Source of the DNA: Oscillospiraceae bacterium
GTDB taxonomy: Bacteria > Bacillota > Clostridia > Oscillospirales > Acutalibacteraceae
DNA: 64,000 bases
Direction: 5' to 3'
NCBI GenBank assembly: GCA_015066175.1
Contig: SVOW01000007.1
Location: forward strand, 1 to 64,000
This document shows positions 17,252 to 26,768 of this stretch, in pieces. How positions within the stretch are numbered: position 1 is the first letter of the stretch; each line of letters opens with the position of its first letter. Below the pieces are notes generated by a model. The model saw only the letters and a program-made list of their open reading frames with translations. It made no database searches and was not told the DNA's origin. The position numbers and the translations under genes were made by a program.

Positions 17252-17995
17252 ATGAAAACCATGAGTTATAACATCCTCTGTTATGGAAAAGAAGGTCACG
17301 AAAGAGAAAAACGTGAGCCGATGGTGCTTGAAATTATCAGGAAAAACAACCCTGACACTTTAGGTGTGCAGGAAGCAACACCTGAATGGATGGATTTTCT
17401 CAAAACAAACCTTACTGACTACGGCTATGAAGGCGTAGGACGTGATGACGGCGACAACAAAGGCGAATATTCGGCAGTTTTCTATAAAAAAGACAAATAT
17501 GAAGTTGTTGACGGCGGTAATTTCTGGCTTTCTGAAACTCCTGATAAACCCGGCAAAGGTTGGGACGCTGTGTGCGTGAGAATCTGCTCATGGGTACTTC
17601 TCAGAGATAAAGAAACTGATAAAAAGTTTATCCATCTTAACACTCATCTTGACCATATCGGCGTTGAAGCAAGAAAAGAAGGTATGAAACTCATCTTTGA
17701 AAAAGCAGAAAGTTTCTCTGCGCCCACTATTGTTACAGGCGACTTCAATTTTGCACAAGGCTCTGATTTTTACGAAGGTCTCGTTTCAGGTAAACTGCGT
17801 GATTCAAAGTTTGCAGCAGAAATTTCAGACGATGGCGTTACATATAATGCATTCGGTGAATATGAAGGTGAAATCATCGATTTCATTATGGTATCACCAG
17901 AAATTGACGTAAAAAAATATACTGTTGAAACAACTAAAATAAACGGAGAATATCCCTCAGACCACTTCCCCGTTGTTGCAGAAATTGATTTTTAA
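17252..17995 (+). CDS. EEP-family hydrolase, copy 3 (no signal peptide)
   Basis: This 247-residue third paralog lacks the export segment and starts almost directly at the catalytic domain (MSYNILCYG, VQEATPEW, NTHLDHIG, TGDFNFAQG, IIDFIMVSP, SDHFPVVAEI). The ATG at 17252 is preferred because GGAG lies 10 bases upstream; an in-frame GTG at 17243 is too close to that site. It is therefore predicted to be cytoplasmic, unlike its two neighbours. A shared substrate seen first outside and then inside the cell is possible, but this is inference. Confidence 0.85.
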   Translation: MKTMSYNILCYGKEGHEREKREPMVLEIIRKNNPDTLGVQEATPEWMDFLKTNLTDYGYEGVGRDDGDNKGEYSAVFYKKDKYEVVDGGNFWLSETPDKPGKGWDAVCVRICSWVLLRDKETDKKFIHLNTHLDHIGVEARKEGMKLIFEKAESFSAPTIVTGDFNFAQGSDFYEGLVSGKLRDSKFAAEISDDGVTYNAFGEYEGEIIDFIMVSPEIDVKKYTVETTKINGEYPSDHFPVVAEIDF

Positions 17996-18006
17996 GGAGT
18001 AAAAAT

Positions 18007-18837
18007 ATGAGTTATGCAGATAAAGTTTTCGTAGAAAACATAAAAGACATACTTGAAAACGGTTATTCAGATGAAGAACTGAATGTACGCCCTAAGTGGG
18101 AAGACGGCACACCTGCTCACACAATCAAAAAATTCTGCATGGTGAACAGATATGATTTAAGCAAGGAATTCCCCATTATCACAGTAAGAAAAACCTTTTT
18201 CAAAAGTTGTATCAAAGAACTTCTCTGGATATGGCAGAAAAAGTCAAATAAAATTTCCGAACTTGATTCTCACATCTGGGATTCATGGGCTGATGAAAAC
18301 GGCACAATCGGCAAAGCTTACGGCTATCAGTTAGGCGTTAAGCACAAATATCCCGAAGGTGAATTCGACCAGGTTGACAGAGTGCTTTATGATTTAAAGC
18401 ACAACCCTGCAAGCCGTAGAATTATGACAAACCTTTATAACCACCACGATTTGAACGAAATGGGACTTGCACCTTGTGCTTATGGTCTTATACTTAATGT
18501 AACAGGCGATAAACTCAATGCAATCCTCAATCAGCGTTCACAGGATATGCTCACAGCAAACAACTGGAATGTGTGCCAGTATGCTGTGCTTGTGCATATG
18601 TTTGCTCAGGTAAGCGGACTTAAAGTGGGCGAATTTGTTCACGTTGTGGCTGATGCTCACATCTATGACAGACACATCCCCCAGGTTAAGAAGCTTCTTG
18701 AAAACCCGCAGTTTGATGCTCCCGTTTTCAAAATTGATACAAGCATCACAAACTTCTACGATTTCACAGTAGACAGCTTCAGCCTTGAAAACTATAAGGC
18801 AAATGATTTCAATGAAAAAATCGAGGTGGCAATCTGA
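18007..18837 (+). CDS. thyA: Thymidylate synthase
   Basis: This 276-residue enzyme converts dUMP and methylene-tetrahydrofolate to dTMP and dihydrofolate. The pattern resembles the B. subtilis ThyA branch rather than the E. coli one: opening NGYSDEELNVRPKWEDGTPAHT, IKELLWIWQKKSN, the catalytic Cys in LAPCAYGL, NQRSQDMLTANNWNVCQY for substrate binding, and AHIYDRHIPQ. The usual PPC at the active site is APC here. AAGGAG lies seven bases before the ATG. Its final TGA overlaps the folA ATG by one base, so the two are coupled, matching their shared pathway: ThyA makes dihydrofolate and FolA reduces it. Confidence 0.95.
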   Translation: MSYADKVFVENIKDILENGYSDEELNVRPKWEDGTPAHTIKKFCMVNRYDLSKEFPIITVRKTFFKSCIKELLWIWQKKSNKISELDSHIWDSWADENGTIGKAYGYQLGVKHKYPEGEFDQVDRVLYDLKHNPASRRIMTNLYNHHDLNEMGLAPCAYGLILNVTGDKLNAILNQRSQDMLTANNWNVCQYAVLVHMFAQVSGLKVGEFVHVVADAHIYDRHIPQVKKLLENPQFDAPVFKIDTSITNFYDFTVDSFSLENYKANDFNEKIEVAI

Positions 18838-19328
18838 TGTTTCAGGTAGTGGCAGTTGATAAAAACTGGGGTATCGGCAACGACGGTAATCTCCTTTTCC
18901 ATATTTCGGAAGATTTGAAAAATTTCCGTAGACTCACAACAGGCAAAACAGTTATTCTCGGCAGAAAAACTCTTGCAACATTTCCAAACGGTGCTCCCCT
19001 GAAAAACAGACGTAACATTATTCTTTCAAGAGATGAAAGCTACACTGCCAACGGTGCTGATGTGGCAAGAAGCGTTGAAGATGCAGTAAATCTTCTGAAA
19101 GACGAAGACTCAGATAACATCTGCGTTATCGGCGGCGAATCAATTTACAAGCAGATGCTCCCCCTTTGCGACACAGCAATCGTTACAAAAATTGATTCGC
19201 AAGCAGAAAAAAGCGACAAATTCTTCCCAAATCTTGACGAAAACGAAGAATGGTATCTTGCTGAAGAAAGCGAAGTTATGGAAGAAAACGGAATCAAATT
19301 CAGATTCTGCACATATAAAAGAAAATAA
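18837..19328 (+). CDS. folA: Dihydrofolate reductase
   Basis: This 163-residue enzyme reduces dihydrofolate to tetrahydrofolate with NADPH, recycling the product of the overlapping thyA. Seen motifs are the opening VVAVDKNWGIGNDGNLLFHISEDLKNF (substrate loop with the acidic residue), TGKTVILGRKTLATFP and VIGGESIYKQML. Length is normal for the family. It is the last gene of the packed run that began at rmuC and is followed by a hairpin at 19338-19370. Nothing suggests an acquired trimethoprim-resistance type. Confidence 0.94.
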   Translation: MFQVVAVDKNWGIGNDGNLLFHISEDLKNFRRLTTGKTVILGRKTLATFPNGAPLKNRRNIILSRDESYTANGADVARSVEDAVNLLKDEDSDNICVIGGESIYKQMLPLCDTAIVTKIDSQAEKSDKFFPNLDENEEWYLAEESEVMEENGIKFRFCTYKRK

Positions 19329-19337
19329 CTATAACTT

Positions 19338-19370
19338 TAACGGTGCAGGCAAAAACAAACTGCACCGTTA
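19338..19370 (+). terminator. Terminator after folA
   Basis: TAACGGTGCAG and CTGCACCGTTA form an 11-bp perfect stem. The following T run is short (TTTAAC), so termination may be partial. Confidence 0.65.
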
Positions 19371-19480
19371 TTTAACAAATTTCAGAAAATTACATTTACT
19401 CACCCGATAATTACAATCATGTTTAATTACGCTTAAGAAAATGTTATAATTCGCTTACAACAAAGAAAGGATTGACTTTT

Positions 19481-20503
19481 ATGACCAAATGTCCGAAATG
19501 TGGCAAAGAATTATCTGATTCAAAAAAATTCTGCACCGGCTGTGGCTGTGCAATAAGTCAGGGTCCTGCAACACAAACAACCGTACTGCAAACACAAGCC
19601 GGAATACCTCAATCACAAATGGGTATACCCTCAACTCAGATGAGAAACCCTGCACCACAGGTAAGCAAAATCAAAAAACCTGCTAACCCAAAGCAAAACA
19701 GGAACATTTTAATCTGCATTATTGCTGTGCTTACAGCAGTGGCTGTGGGAATAGGCGGATTTTTTATATGGAAAGAAAATGACGACAATATGTTTGCTGC
19801 AAGCCATGAAAAATATCTGGAGAAAAAAGAAGAAAAAGAAAATGGTAGCAATAAAAACAATTCAAACGCTGAAAATATCCCCGTTTCAGACGATGATGAC
19901 CAATATTCAGACACTAAAGGTGCCGGCACATATTACGTAACAGATGGTGATGAATATGCGATTAATATGGGCGAAACAATAGAATTTGAAATTACACTTG
20001 CACAGATTGCAGACATATTCGGAATTACTGACACAGAATTAAGTGAAGGCTACTACGTAGTCGGATGGTCCTTTTCAGGGCACTTAAAACAAAACGGTGG
20101 TTATGGCTCTCAGGATCTGACTTGTTCCGGAACTGCACGAGCGGCAGGCGAAGGGTATTTAATAGTAACTATCCAATATATGGATGAAGATTACGAAATT
20201 CTTGATTATCAAACAACAATTACAATAACTGTATTAGGTGATAACTCATCTGGTGGCGACTATAATTACGATTATGATTATGATTACGACTATGACTACG
20301 ATTACAACTATGATTACAACAATAACAACACATACAACTGCATCTACTGTAATAACACGGGAATGGTCTCCTGTGACACTTGCTATGGTTCAGGTGAGGT
20401 AAGTTATAGTGGTCCTAACTATTCAGGAGAATACAAACCACCAACGTATTCAACCTGCACTTCATGTGGTGGCAGCGGTAAAATATCTTGTCCCCTCTGC
20501 TGA
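19481..20503 (+). CDS. Zinc-ribbon membrane protein with Asp-Tyr repeat and outside DnaJ-like Cys cluster
   Basis: This 340-residue protein is of unknown function. In order: a zinc ribbon (CPKCGKELSDSKKFCTGCG, residues 3-22), a Gln/Pro-rich linker, one membrane helix (ILICIIAVLTAVAVGIGGFFIW, about 70-92), a beta-rich domain (GTYYVTDGDEYAINMGETIEF onward), a stretch of alternating Asp and Tyr, and a C-terminal set of four CxxC motifs spaced as in DnaJ (CIYC, CDTC, CTSC, CPLC, several followed by GxG). By topology the first ribbon is inside and the Cys cluster outside. The ATG at 19481 has AAAGG 10 bases upstream; an in-frame TTG at 19472 is less likely. The next gene is a paralog. Confidence 0.82.
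   Translation: MTKCPKCGKELSDSKKFCTGCGCAISQGPATQTTVLQTQAGIPQSQMGIPSTQMRNPAPQVSKIKKPANPKQNRNILICIIAVLTAVAVGIGGFFIWKENDDNMFAASHEKYLEKKEEKENGSNKNNSNAENIPVSDDDDQYSDTKGAGTYYVTDGDEYAINMGETIEFEITLAQIADIFGITDTELSEGYYVVGWSFSGHLKQNGGYGSQDLTCSGTARAAGEGYLIVTIQYMDEDYEILDYQTTITITVLGDNSSGGDYNYDYDYDYDYDYDYNYDYNNNNTYNCIYCNNTGMVSCDTCYGSGEVSYSGPNYSGEYKPPTYSTCTSCGGSGKISCPLC
20258..20326 (+). repeat. Asp-Tyr coding microrepeat
   Basis: About ten alternating GAY TAY codons, with a few Asn, lie inside the zinc-ribbon gene. The hexamer repeat could change length by slippage without breaking the frame. Confidence 0.75.
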
Positions 20504-20577
20504 CAACACTCGAAAAACTATTACATATAATTAACTACAAACAATACCATATTACGGTAAAGAAAGGACTGACTTGA

Positions 20578-21849
20578 ATGGTGAAATGCACAAAATGCGG
20601 AAAAGAATTGCATAACTCAGCAAGATTCTGCCCTGAGTGCGGCAATGCCGTAAGTCAGATTCCTGCAGAGCCAAAAGCAATTCCAATAACACAGAATGCA
20701 AACTCTGCAGAGCCAAAAGCAATTCCCGTAACTCAGAATGCAAACTCTGCTGTGCCAAAAGCAATTCCCGTAACTCAGAATGCAAACTCTGCTGCGCCGA
20801 AAGCAATCCCCGTAACTCAGAATGCAAACTCTGCTGCGCTGAAAGCAATCCCCGTAACTCAGAATGCAAACTCTGCTGCGCCAAAAGCAATTCCAATAAC
20901 ACAGAATGCAAACTCTGCTGCGCCGAAAGTAAAAGTTTCATCATCAAAAACTCAGACAGATGATTTGCGTGAACATTCAAAAGCACCTACAGACCCCTTT
21001 GATTCAATCAACAAACTGTTAGGCAAATCAGGCAAAAAAGTTATTACTGCAATTGTTGCAGTGTTAACAGCAGTTGCGGTTTGCATCGGCGGATTTTTTA
21101 TTCTGAAAGATTATAAAGGCGGAATCAATGCTATCCTTAACAAAGCCGAAACAGAAACAGAAGAAGAAAAAGAAGAAAGCAGCACATACAGCGAATCAAC
21201 AACCAATTCATCTTCACAAGACACATCAGAGCCTGAAAATGTTACACAAGAGCCTGAAACGGAACCGGAAACTGTCCCTGACATTTATGAAGATGCCAAT
21301 GGTGCCGGCTCTTACACTCTTGCAGATGGAGATGTTTATGTTATAGCAATAGGCGAAACAGTTGAATTTGAGCTTCCCGAACAGGATGTGGGAGACGATT
21401 ATTATTCAATTTCCTGGAATGTATCTGATAATCTGCTTAAAACAGGAGGTTTCAACAATTCGCACAGTTGTTCAGGCAAAGGTATTTCTGTGGGCGAGGG
21501 ATACGTAACAGCACAGGTTTCGTGGTATGATAGTGATTGGAATTATAACAGCTATGAAATAAAAGCTACAGTAGTCGTAACTGAGGCTGCTGATAACAAT
21601 ACACCGGGCAATATTACTCCGGGTTATACCAAGCCAGACCGCTATCCCGGTAACAACACTCCGAATAATAACAATGCTGACGATAACAAAAGCGAACACT
21701 GTACTCACTGCTCAGGTCAGGGCACTATTGCCTGCTCCCTTTGCAAAGGAACAGGATTTGTTACTACAATTGTTAAAGGCAACGAGGTAAAAAAAGCCTG
21801 CACACATCCCCAGTGTAACGATGGCGTAAAAGACTGCCCCTATTGCTGA
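20578..21849 (+). CDS. Zinc-ribbon membrane protein with 14-residue tandem repeats and outside Cys cluster
   Basis: This 423-residue paralog of the preceding protein has the same layout. It opens with a zinc ribbon (CTKCGKELHNSARFCPECG), then six tandem copies of a 14-residue repeat (consensus AAPKAIPVTQNANS, residues 30-113). A membrane helix follows (VITAIVAVLTAVAVCIGGFFIL), then an acidic Ser/Thr/Glu linker, a beta-rich domain (GSYTLADGDVYVIAIGETVEF) and a C-terminal Cys cluster (CTHC, CSLC, CTHPQC, CPYC). The repeat-bearing linker lies on the cytoplasmic side if the ribbon is inside. Function unknown; the pair may sense or assemble something at the membrane. GAAAGGA lies before the ATG. 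Confidence 0.82.
   Translation: MVKCTKCGKELHNSARFCPECGNAVSQIPAEPKAIPITQNANSAEPKAIPVTQNANSAVPKAIPVTQNANSAAPKAIPVTQNANSAALKAIPVTQNANSAAPKAIPITQNANSAAPKVKVSSSKTQTDDLREHSKAPTDPFDSINKLLGKSGKKVITAIVAVLTAVAVCIGGFFILKDYKGGINAILNKAETETEEEKEESSTYSESTTNSSSQDTSEPENVTQEPETEPETVPDIYEDANGAGSYTLADGDVYVIAIGETVEFELPEQDVGDDYYSISWNVSDNLLKTGGFNNSHSCSGKGISVGEGYVTAQVSWYDSDWNYNSYEIKATVVVTEAADNNTPGNITPGYTKPDRYPGNNTPNNNNADDNKSEHCTHCSGQGTIACSLCKGTGFVTTIVKGNEVKKACTHPQCNDGVKDCPYC
20665..20930 (+). repeat. 42-bp tandem coding repeat
   Basis: Six full units of 42 bp (14 codons, consensus AAPKAIPVTQNANS) plus the start of a seventh. The units are nearly identical in DNA, so copy number probably varies between strains. There are no spacers, so this is not a CRISPR array. 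Confidence 0.9.
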
Positions 21850-21898
21850 AAAAGCTATTATATGTTTTAAAACAAGCTTCATATTATTTCCTGAAAAG

Positions 21899-21936
21899 CA
21901 TTTACGGACTCTGCTTTATAGGCAAGTCCGTAAATG
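21899..21936 (+). terminator. Terminator after the zinc-ribbon pair
   Basis: CATTTACGGACT and AGTCCGTAAATG form a 12-bp perfect stem, followed by TTTTATTTTTG. Confidence 0.88.
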
Positions 21937-21971
21937 TTTTATTTTTGTTCATAATAACACAACAATTCCTA

Positions 21972-22000
21972 TTGCATAAAATATAAATCAATGATATAAT
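21972..22000 (+). promoter_or_regulatory. Promoter of the lipid kinase gene
   Basis: TTGCAT (21972-21977), a 17-base spacer and TATAAT (21995-22000). Confidence 0.7.
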
Positions 22001-22041
22001 TACACGGTAACTTATTATAACACAAATTAAAAGGTGTACAA

Positions 22042-22983
22042 ATGAAAAAGAAAATTCTTATAATCAGCAACCCAAAATCCGGTATGACAAAGCGTAATAA
22101 TGAAATAAATGAAATTCTCAGAATGTTCAGCAAACATGATTACGCTGTTACTATTATGAACACAACCGGTGCCGGCGATGCAACAGAATTCGCAAAAAAA
22201 GAAGGAAGTAAATACGATATCGTTGTGTGCAAAGGCGGCGACGGCACATTCAACGAAATCATGAACGGCATAATGACGCTGGAAAACAAACCTGAAATCG
22301 GATTTATCCCTGCAGGTACTACAAACGACCTTGCCAACACTATCGGTCTTTCTTCTCAGAGCGACAAAGCCGTGCAGACTATTGTGACAGAGCCGCCCAG
22401 ACCTTGTGACCTGGGTTCATTCAACGGAAGATATTTCACTTACGTTGCTTCTTTCGGTGCTTTTACAAAATGCTCATATGCAACTTCGCAGAAGCTTAAA
22501 AATAAAATCGGCAGACTTGCATATTTCTATGAAGCCGCAAAAGAAGTGAAAGATATTAAGGGCGTGCCGATGCGCTGCACAGTTGACGGCAAAACTTTTG
22601 AGGGCAAATTTATGTTCGGCTCAATTTCAAACTCCCTTACAGTAGGCAAAATCATTCACCTTGACGAAACCACAGTTTGCCTGAATGACGGAAAATTTGA
22701 AGTTCTTTTTGCCGAAAACCCCGGCACAGTAAAAGGCTGGCTTAAAATTGCACAATGTCTTCTTAAGAAAAATCTTGAACATGAGAATATAAAATTCCTT
22801 GAAGGCTCAAACATTAAAATAGAAACTCTTGATGGTTCAGCAATTCCGTGGACTGTTGACGGCGAATTTGCAGGCGATGTAAGCTCAGTTGACCTTGAAG
22901 TATGCAAACATGCTTTTATGATGTATCGTCCGCCAATGTTCCACGAAAAAAATTCTGACAAAGACGAACCAATTGTCACTTAA
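22042..22983 (+). CDS. Diacylglycerol kinase-type lipid kinase (YegS/BmrU family)
   Basis: This 313-residue protein is a soluble or peripheral lipid kinase of the DAGK catalytic family. It shows the opening ISNPKSGMTKRNNEI, the nucleotide-binding loop VVCKGGDGTFNEIMNGI, IPAGTTNDLANTIGLS, and the late DGEFAGDV motif. In Firmicutes DgkB phosphorylates diacylglycerol released during lipoteichoic acid synthesis, returning phosphatidic acid to phospholipid synthesis; this gene is a reasonable candidate but the lipid is not proven. It is a single gene with its own promoter and a shared terminator with dnaJ. AAAGG lies before the ATG. Confidence 0.9.
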   Translation: MKKKILIISNPKSGMTKRNNEINEILRMFSKHDYAVTIMNTTGAGDATEFAKKEGSKYDIVVCKGGDGTFNEIMNGIMTLENKPEIGFIPAGTTNDLANTIGLSSQSDKAVQTIVTEPPRPCDLGSFNGRYFTYVASFGAFTKCSYATSQKLKNKIGRLAYFYEAAKEVKDIKGVPMRCTVDGKTFEGKFMFGSISNSLTVGKIIHLDETTVCLNDGKFEVLFAENPGTVKGWLKIAQCLLKKNLEHENIKFLEGSNIKIETLDGSAIPWTVDGEFAGDVSSVDLEVCKHAFMMYRPPMFHEKNSDKDEPIVT

Positions 22984-23000
22984 ACAACATATAAAAAATC

Positions 23001-23030
23001 AACCTCGTAAGGCAAACGTCTTACGAGGTT
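23001..23030. terminator. Bidirectional terminator between lipid kinase and dnaJ
   Basis: AACCTCGTAAG and CTTACGAGGTT form an 11-bp perfect stem. T runs lie on both sides when read outward, so it can serve both converging transcripts. Confidence 0.88.
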
Positions 23031-23045
23031 TTTGTTTTAACTCTT

Positions 23046-24224
23046 TTATTTTTTGCGTTTGCCGAAGAAACCTTTCTTTTCTTCAGCCCCGCCCTTGTAG
23101 GTTTCAGCCTGTTTTCCGCTGTCGCCGAATTCAGCCTGGAATTCTCTGATAAGTTCTCTCTGGTGGGCAGTAAGATTTTTTGGCACATCAACATTAATTC
23201 TGATGAGCTGGTCGCCTTTTCCTCTGCCGTTGAGAACAGGGATACCTCTGCCTTTAAGTACAAAAACTTTGCCCGGCTGTGTGCCTGCCGGCAAATCATA
23301 CTTCACTTTACCGTCAAGTGTTTCAACAAGAAGGCTGTCGCCTAAAACTGCCTGAGCAAACGATACAGTAATATTACACCATACATTGTAGCCGTCTCTT
23401 TCAAAGAAAGGATGGCTGCCCACAAACACTGCAACTTTCAGGTCGCCTGCAGGGCCTCCGTTTGCACCCTTATTGCCTTCGCCTCTGAGGTTAACAACCT
23501 GCTTATCATCAATACCTGCAGGAATGTTGACTTCGATAGTTGAACGTTTGGAATGTCTTCCGCTTCCGTGACATTTTGAACAGGGGGAAGTGATAATTTT
23601 GCCTTTACCGCCACAACGTGAGCACTGCCTTGTTGTGGAAATAACGCCGAAAGGTGTTCTCTGCTGCACATTCACCTGGCCTCTGCCGTTACATTCAGGG
23701 CATGTTGAGGGAGATGTGCCTTTCTGTGCACCTGAGCCTGAACATTCAGGGCAGGTTTCAATACGGCTTACGTCAATATTTCTCTTGCAACCTTTTGCTG
23801 CTTCTTCAAAAGAAATAGTAACTCTTGACTGCAGGTCTTCACCGCGTCTTGGTGCATTGGGGTTTGAACTGCGTCCGCCACCGAATCCACCGCCGAAAAA
23901 GCTACCGAAAATATCTCCGAGATCAAATTCCATTCCGTCACCGAAACCGCCGAATCCGCCACCGAATCCGCCGCCACCGCCTGCACCGAAGTTAGGGTCT
24001 ACGCCTGCGTGACCGAATTGGTCGTAACGAGCCTTTTTGGTGCTGTCAGAAAGCACCTCGTAAGCTTCGTTTACTTCCTTAAACTTATCTTCCGCTGTTT
24101 TGTCACCGGGATTAAGGTCAGGATGATATTGCTTCGCCATTTTTCTGTATGCTTTTTTAATTTCATCATCAGAAGCGCCTTTCTGAATTCCCAGCACTTC
24201 ATAAAAATCTCTTTTTTCAGCCAA
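23046..24224 (-). CDS. dnaJ: Chaperone protein DnaJ
   Basis: This 392-residue Hsp40 stimulates DnaK ATPase activity and hands over unfolded proteins. A J domain with HPD ([12 protein letters not shown]) is followed by a Gly/Phe-rich region (about 75-130), four zinc-binding CxxCxGxG repeats ([32 protein letters not shown]) and the C-terminal substrate domains. The start codon is TTG at 24224: AAAGGAG lies nine bases upstream, and [12 protein letters not shown] is the standard N-terminus. It is the last gene of the hrcA-grpE-dnaK-dnaJ group. A long hairpin sits between dnaK and this gene, which may tune its expression. Confidence 0.96.
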   Translation of the reverse strand: MAEKRDFYEVLGIQKGASDDEIKKAYRKMAKQYHPDLNPGDKTAEDKFKEVNEAYEVLSDSTKKARYDQFGHAGVDPNFGAGGGGGFGGGFGGFGDGMEFDLGDIFGSFFGGGFGGGRSSNPNAPRRGEDLQSRVTISFEEAAKGCKRNIDVSRIETCPECSGSGAQKGTSPSTCPECNGRGQVNVQQRTPFGVISTTRQCSRCGGKGKIITSPCSKCHGSGRHSKRSTIEVNIPAGIDDKQVVNLRGEGNKGANGGPAGDLKVAVFVGSHPFFERDGYNVWCNITVSFAQAVLGDSLLVETLDGKVKYDLPAGTQPGKVFVLKGRGIPVLNGRGKGDQLIRINVDVPKNLTAHQRELIREFQAEFGDSGKQAETYKGGAEEKKGFFGKRKK

Positions 24225-24255
24225 AGATACCGGCTCCTTTATAATTCTGTAACAC

Positions 24256-24299
24256 GCAAGCAGCGAACCGCAAACAAAAAAGTTTGTGGTTCGTTGCTT
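24256..24299. other. Long hairpin between dnaK and dnaJ
   Basis: An 18-bp stem with a 6-base loop occupies the 132-base gap. The two imperfect positions are G-T in plus-strand sense and A-C mismatches in the dnaK-dnaJ mRNA. No T run follows on the minus strand, so it is not a normal terminator. It may protect or process the mRNA. Confidence 0.6.
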
Positions 24300-24356
24300 A
24301 AACTTAATTTATCGTACCACTAATATGTGAATAAAGATTTAAATATTTAAAACAAA

Positions 24357-26231
<1,875 letters not shown>

Positions 26232-26768
26232 TTAGTTTGCTACTTGCACAACTGCGTGACGGATTATTCTGTCACCCATTCTGTATCCCTTGCTGAAAAC
26301 CTGTGCAATTGTGTTTTCGCCAAGAGTTTCATCGTCAACGTGCATTACGCCGCTGTGAATGTTAGGGTCAAAATCTTCGCCTCTTTCGCCGAATTTCTCA
26401 ACTGAATTCTTTGCGAGAATATCGTCAAACTGTTTTGAAATCATTTCAAAACCTTTGCGAAGGTCTTCTGCACTGCCGTTTTCGTTTGCGAGTGCTCTTT
26501 CAAAGTTATCGGCAACTGCAAGCAATTCGCCGATAAGCTGTGCTTTTGTGTCGCCGTGAATTGCATCTTTTTCACGCTGTGTGCGTTTTCTGAAATTGTC
26601 ATATTCTGCAGCGAGACGAAGCATCTGATTATTTTTTTCTTCAAGCTCTTTTTCAAGCTTTTCGATTTTATCAGCTTTCTTTGATTTAGATTCTTTTTTA
26701 GATTCTTTCTTTTCTGATTTTACTTCTTCCTTAACTTCTTCCTTGATTTCTTCTGCCACTTTACTCAT
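26232..26768 (-). CDS. grpE: Nucleotide exchange factor GrpE
   Basis: This protein of about 178 residues releases ADP from DnaK. It has a long Lys/Glu-rich N-terminus (EEIKEEVKEEVKSEKKESKKES), a coiled coil (LEKELEEKNNQMLRLAAEYDNFRKRTQREKD) and the C-terminal beta domain with GVMHVDDET and VFSKGYRMGDRIIRHAVVQVAN. The ATG at 26768 overlaps the end of hrcA (ATGAGTAA), implying translational coupling. The nearest ribosome-binding site, AAAGGG, touches that ATG, so an in-frame GTG at 26759, nine bases from the site, is an alternative start. Confidence 0.93.
   Translation of the reverse strand: MSKVAEEIKEEVKEEVKSEKKESKKESKSKKADKIEKLEKELEEKNNQMLRLAAEYDNFRKRTQREKDAIHGDTKAQLIGELLAVADNFERALANENGSAEDLRKGFEMISKQFDDILAKNSVEKFGERGEDFDPNIHSGVMHVDDETLGENTIAQVFSKGYRMGDRIIRHAVVQVAN

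Noticed and set aside
20665-20930. Possible CRISPR array
   Set aside because: Units are contiguous coding repeats with no spacers, and no cas genes are nearby.
20637-20963. Second frame through the 42-bp repeat, rich in Cys, Lys and Asn
   Set aside because: An out-of-frame reading of the repeat inside a well-supported gene; the repetition keeps any frame open.
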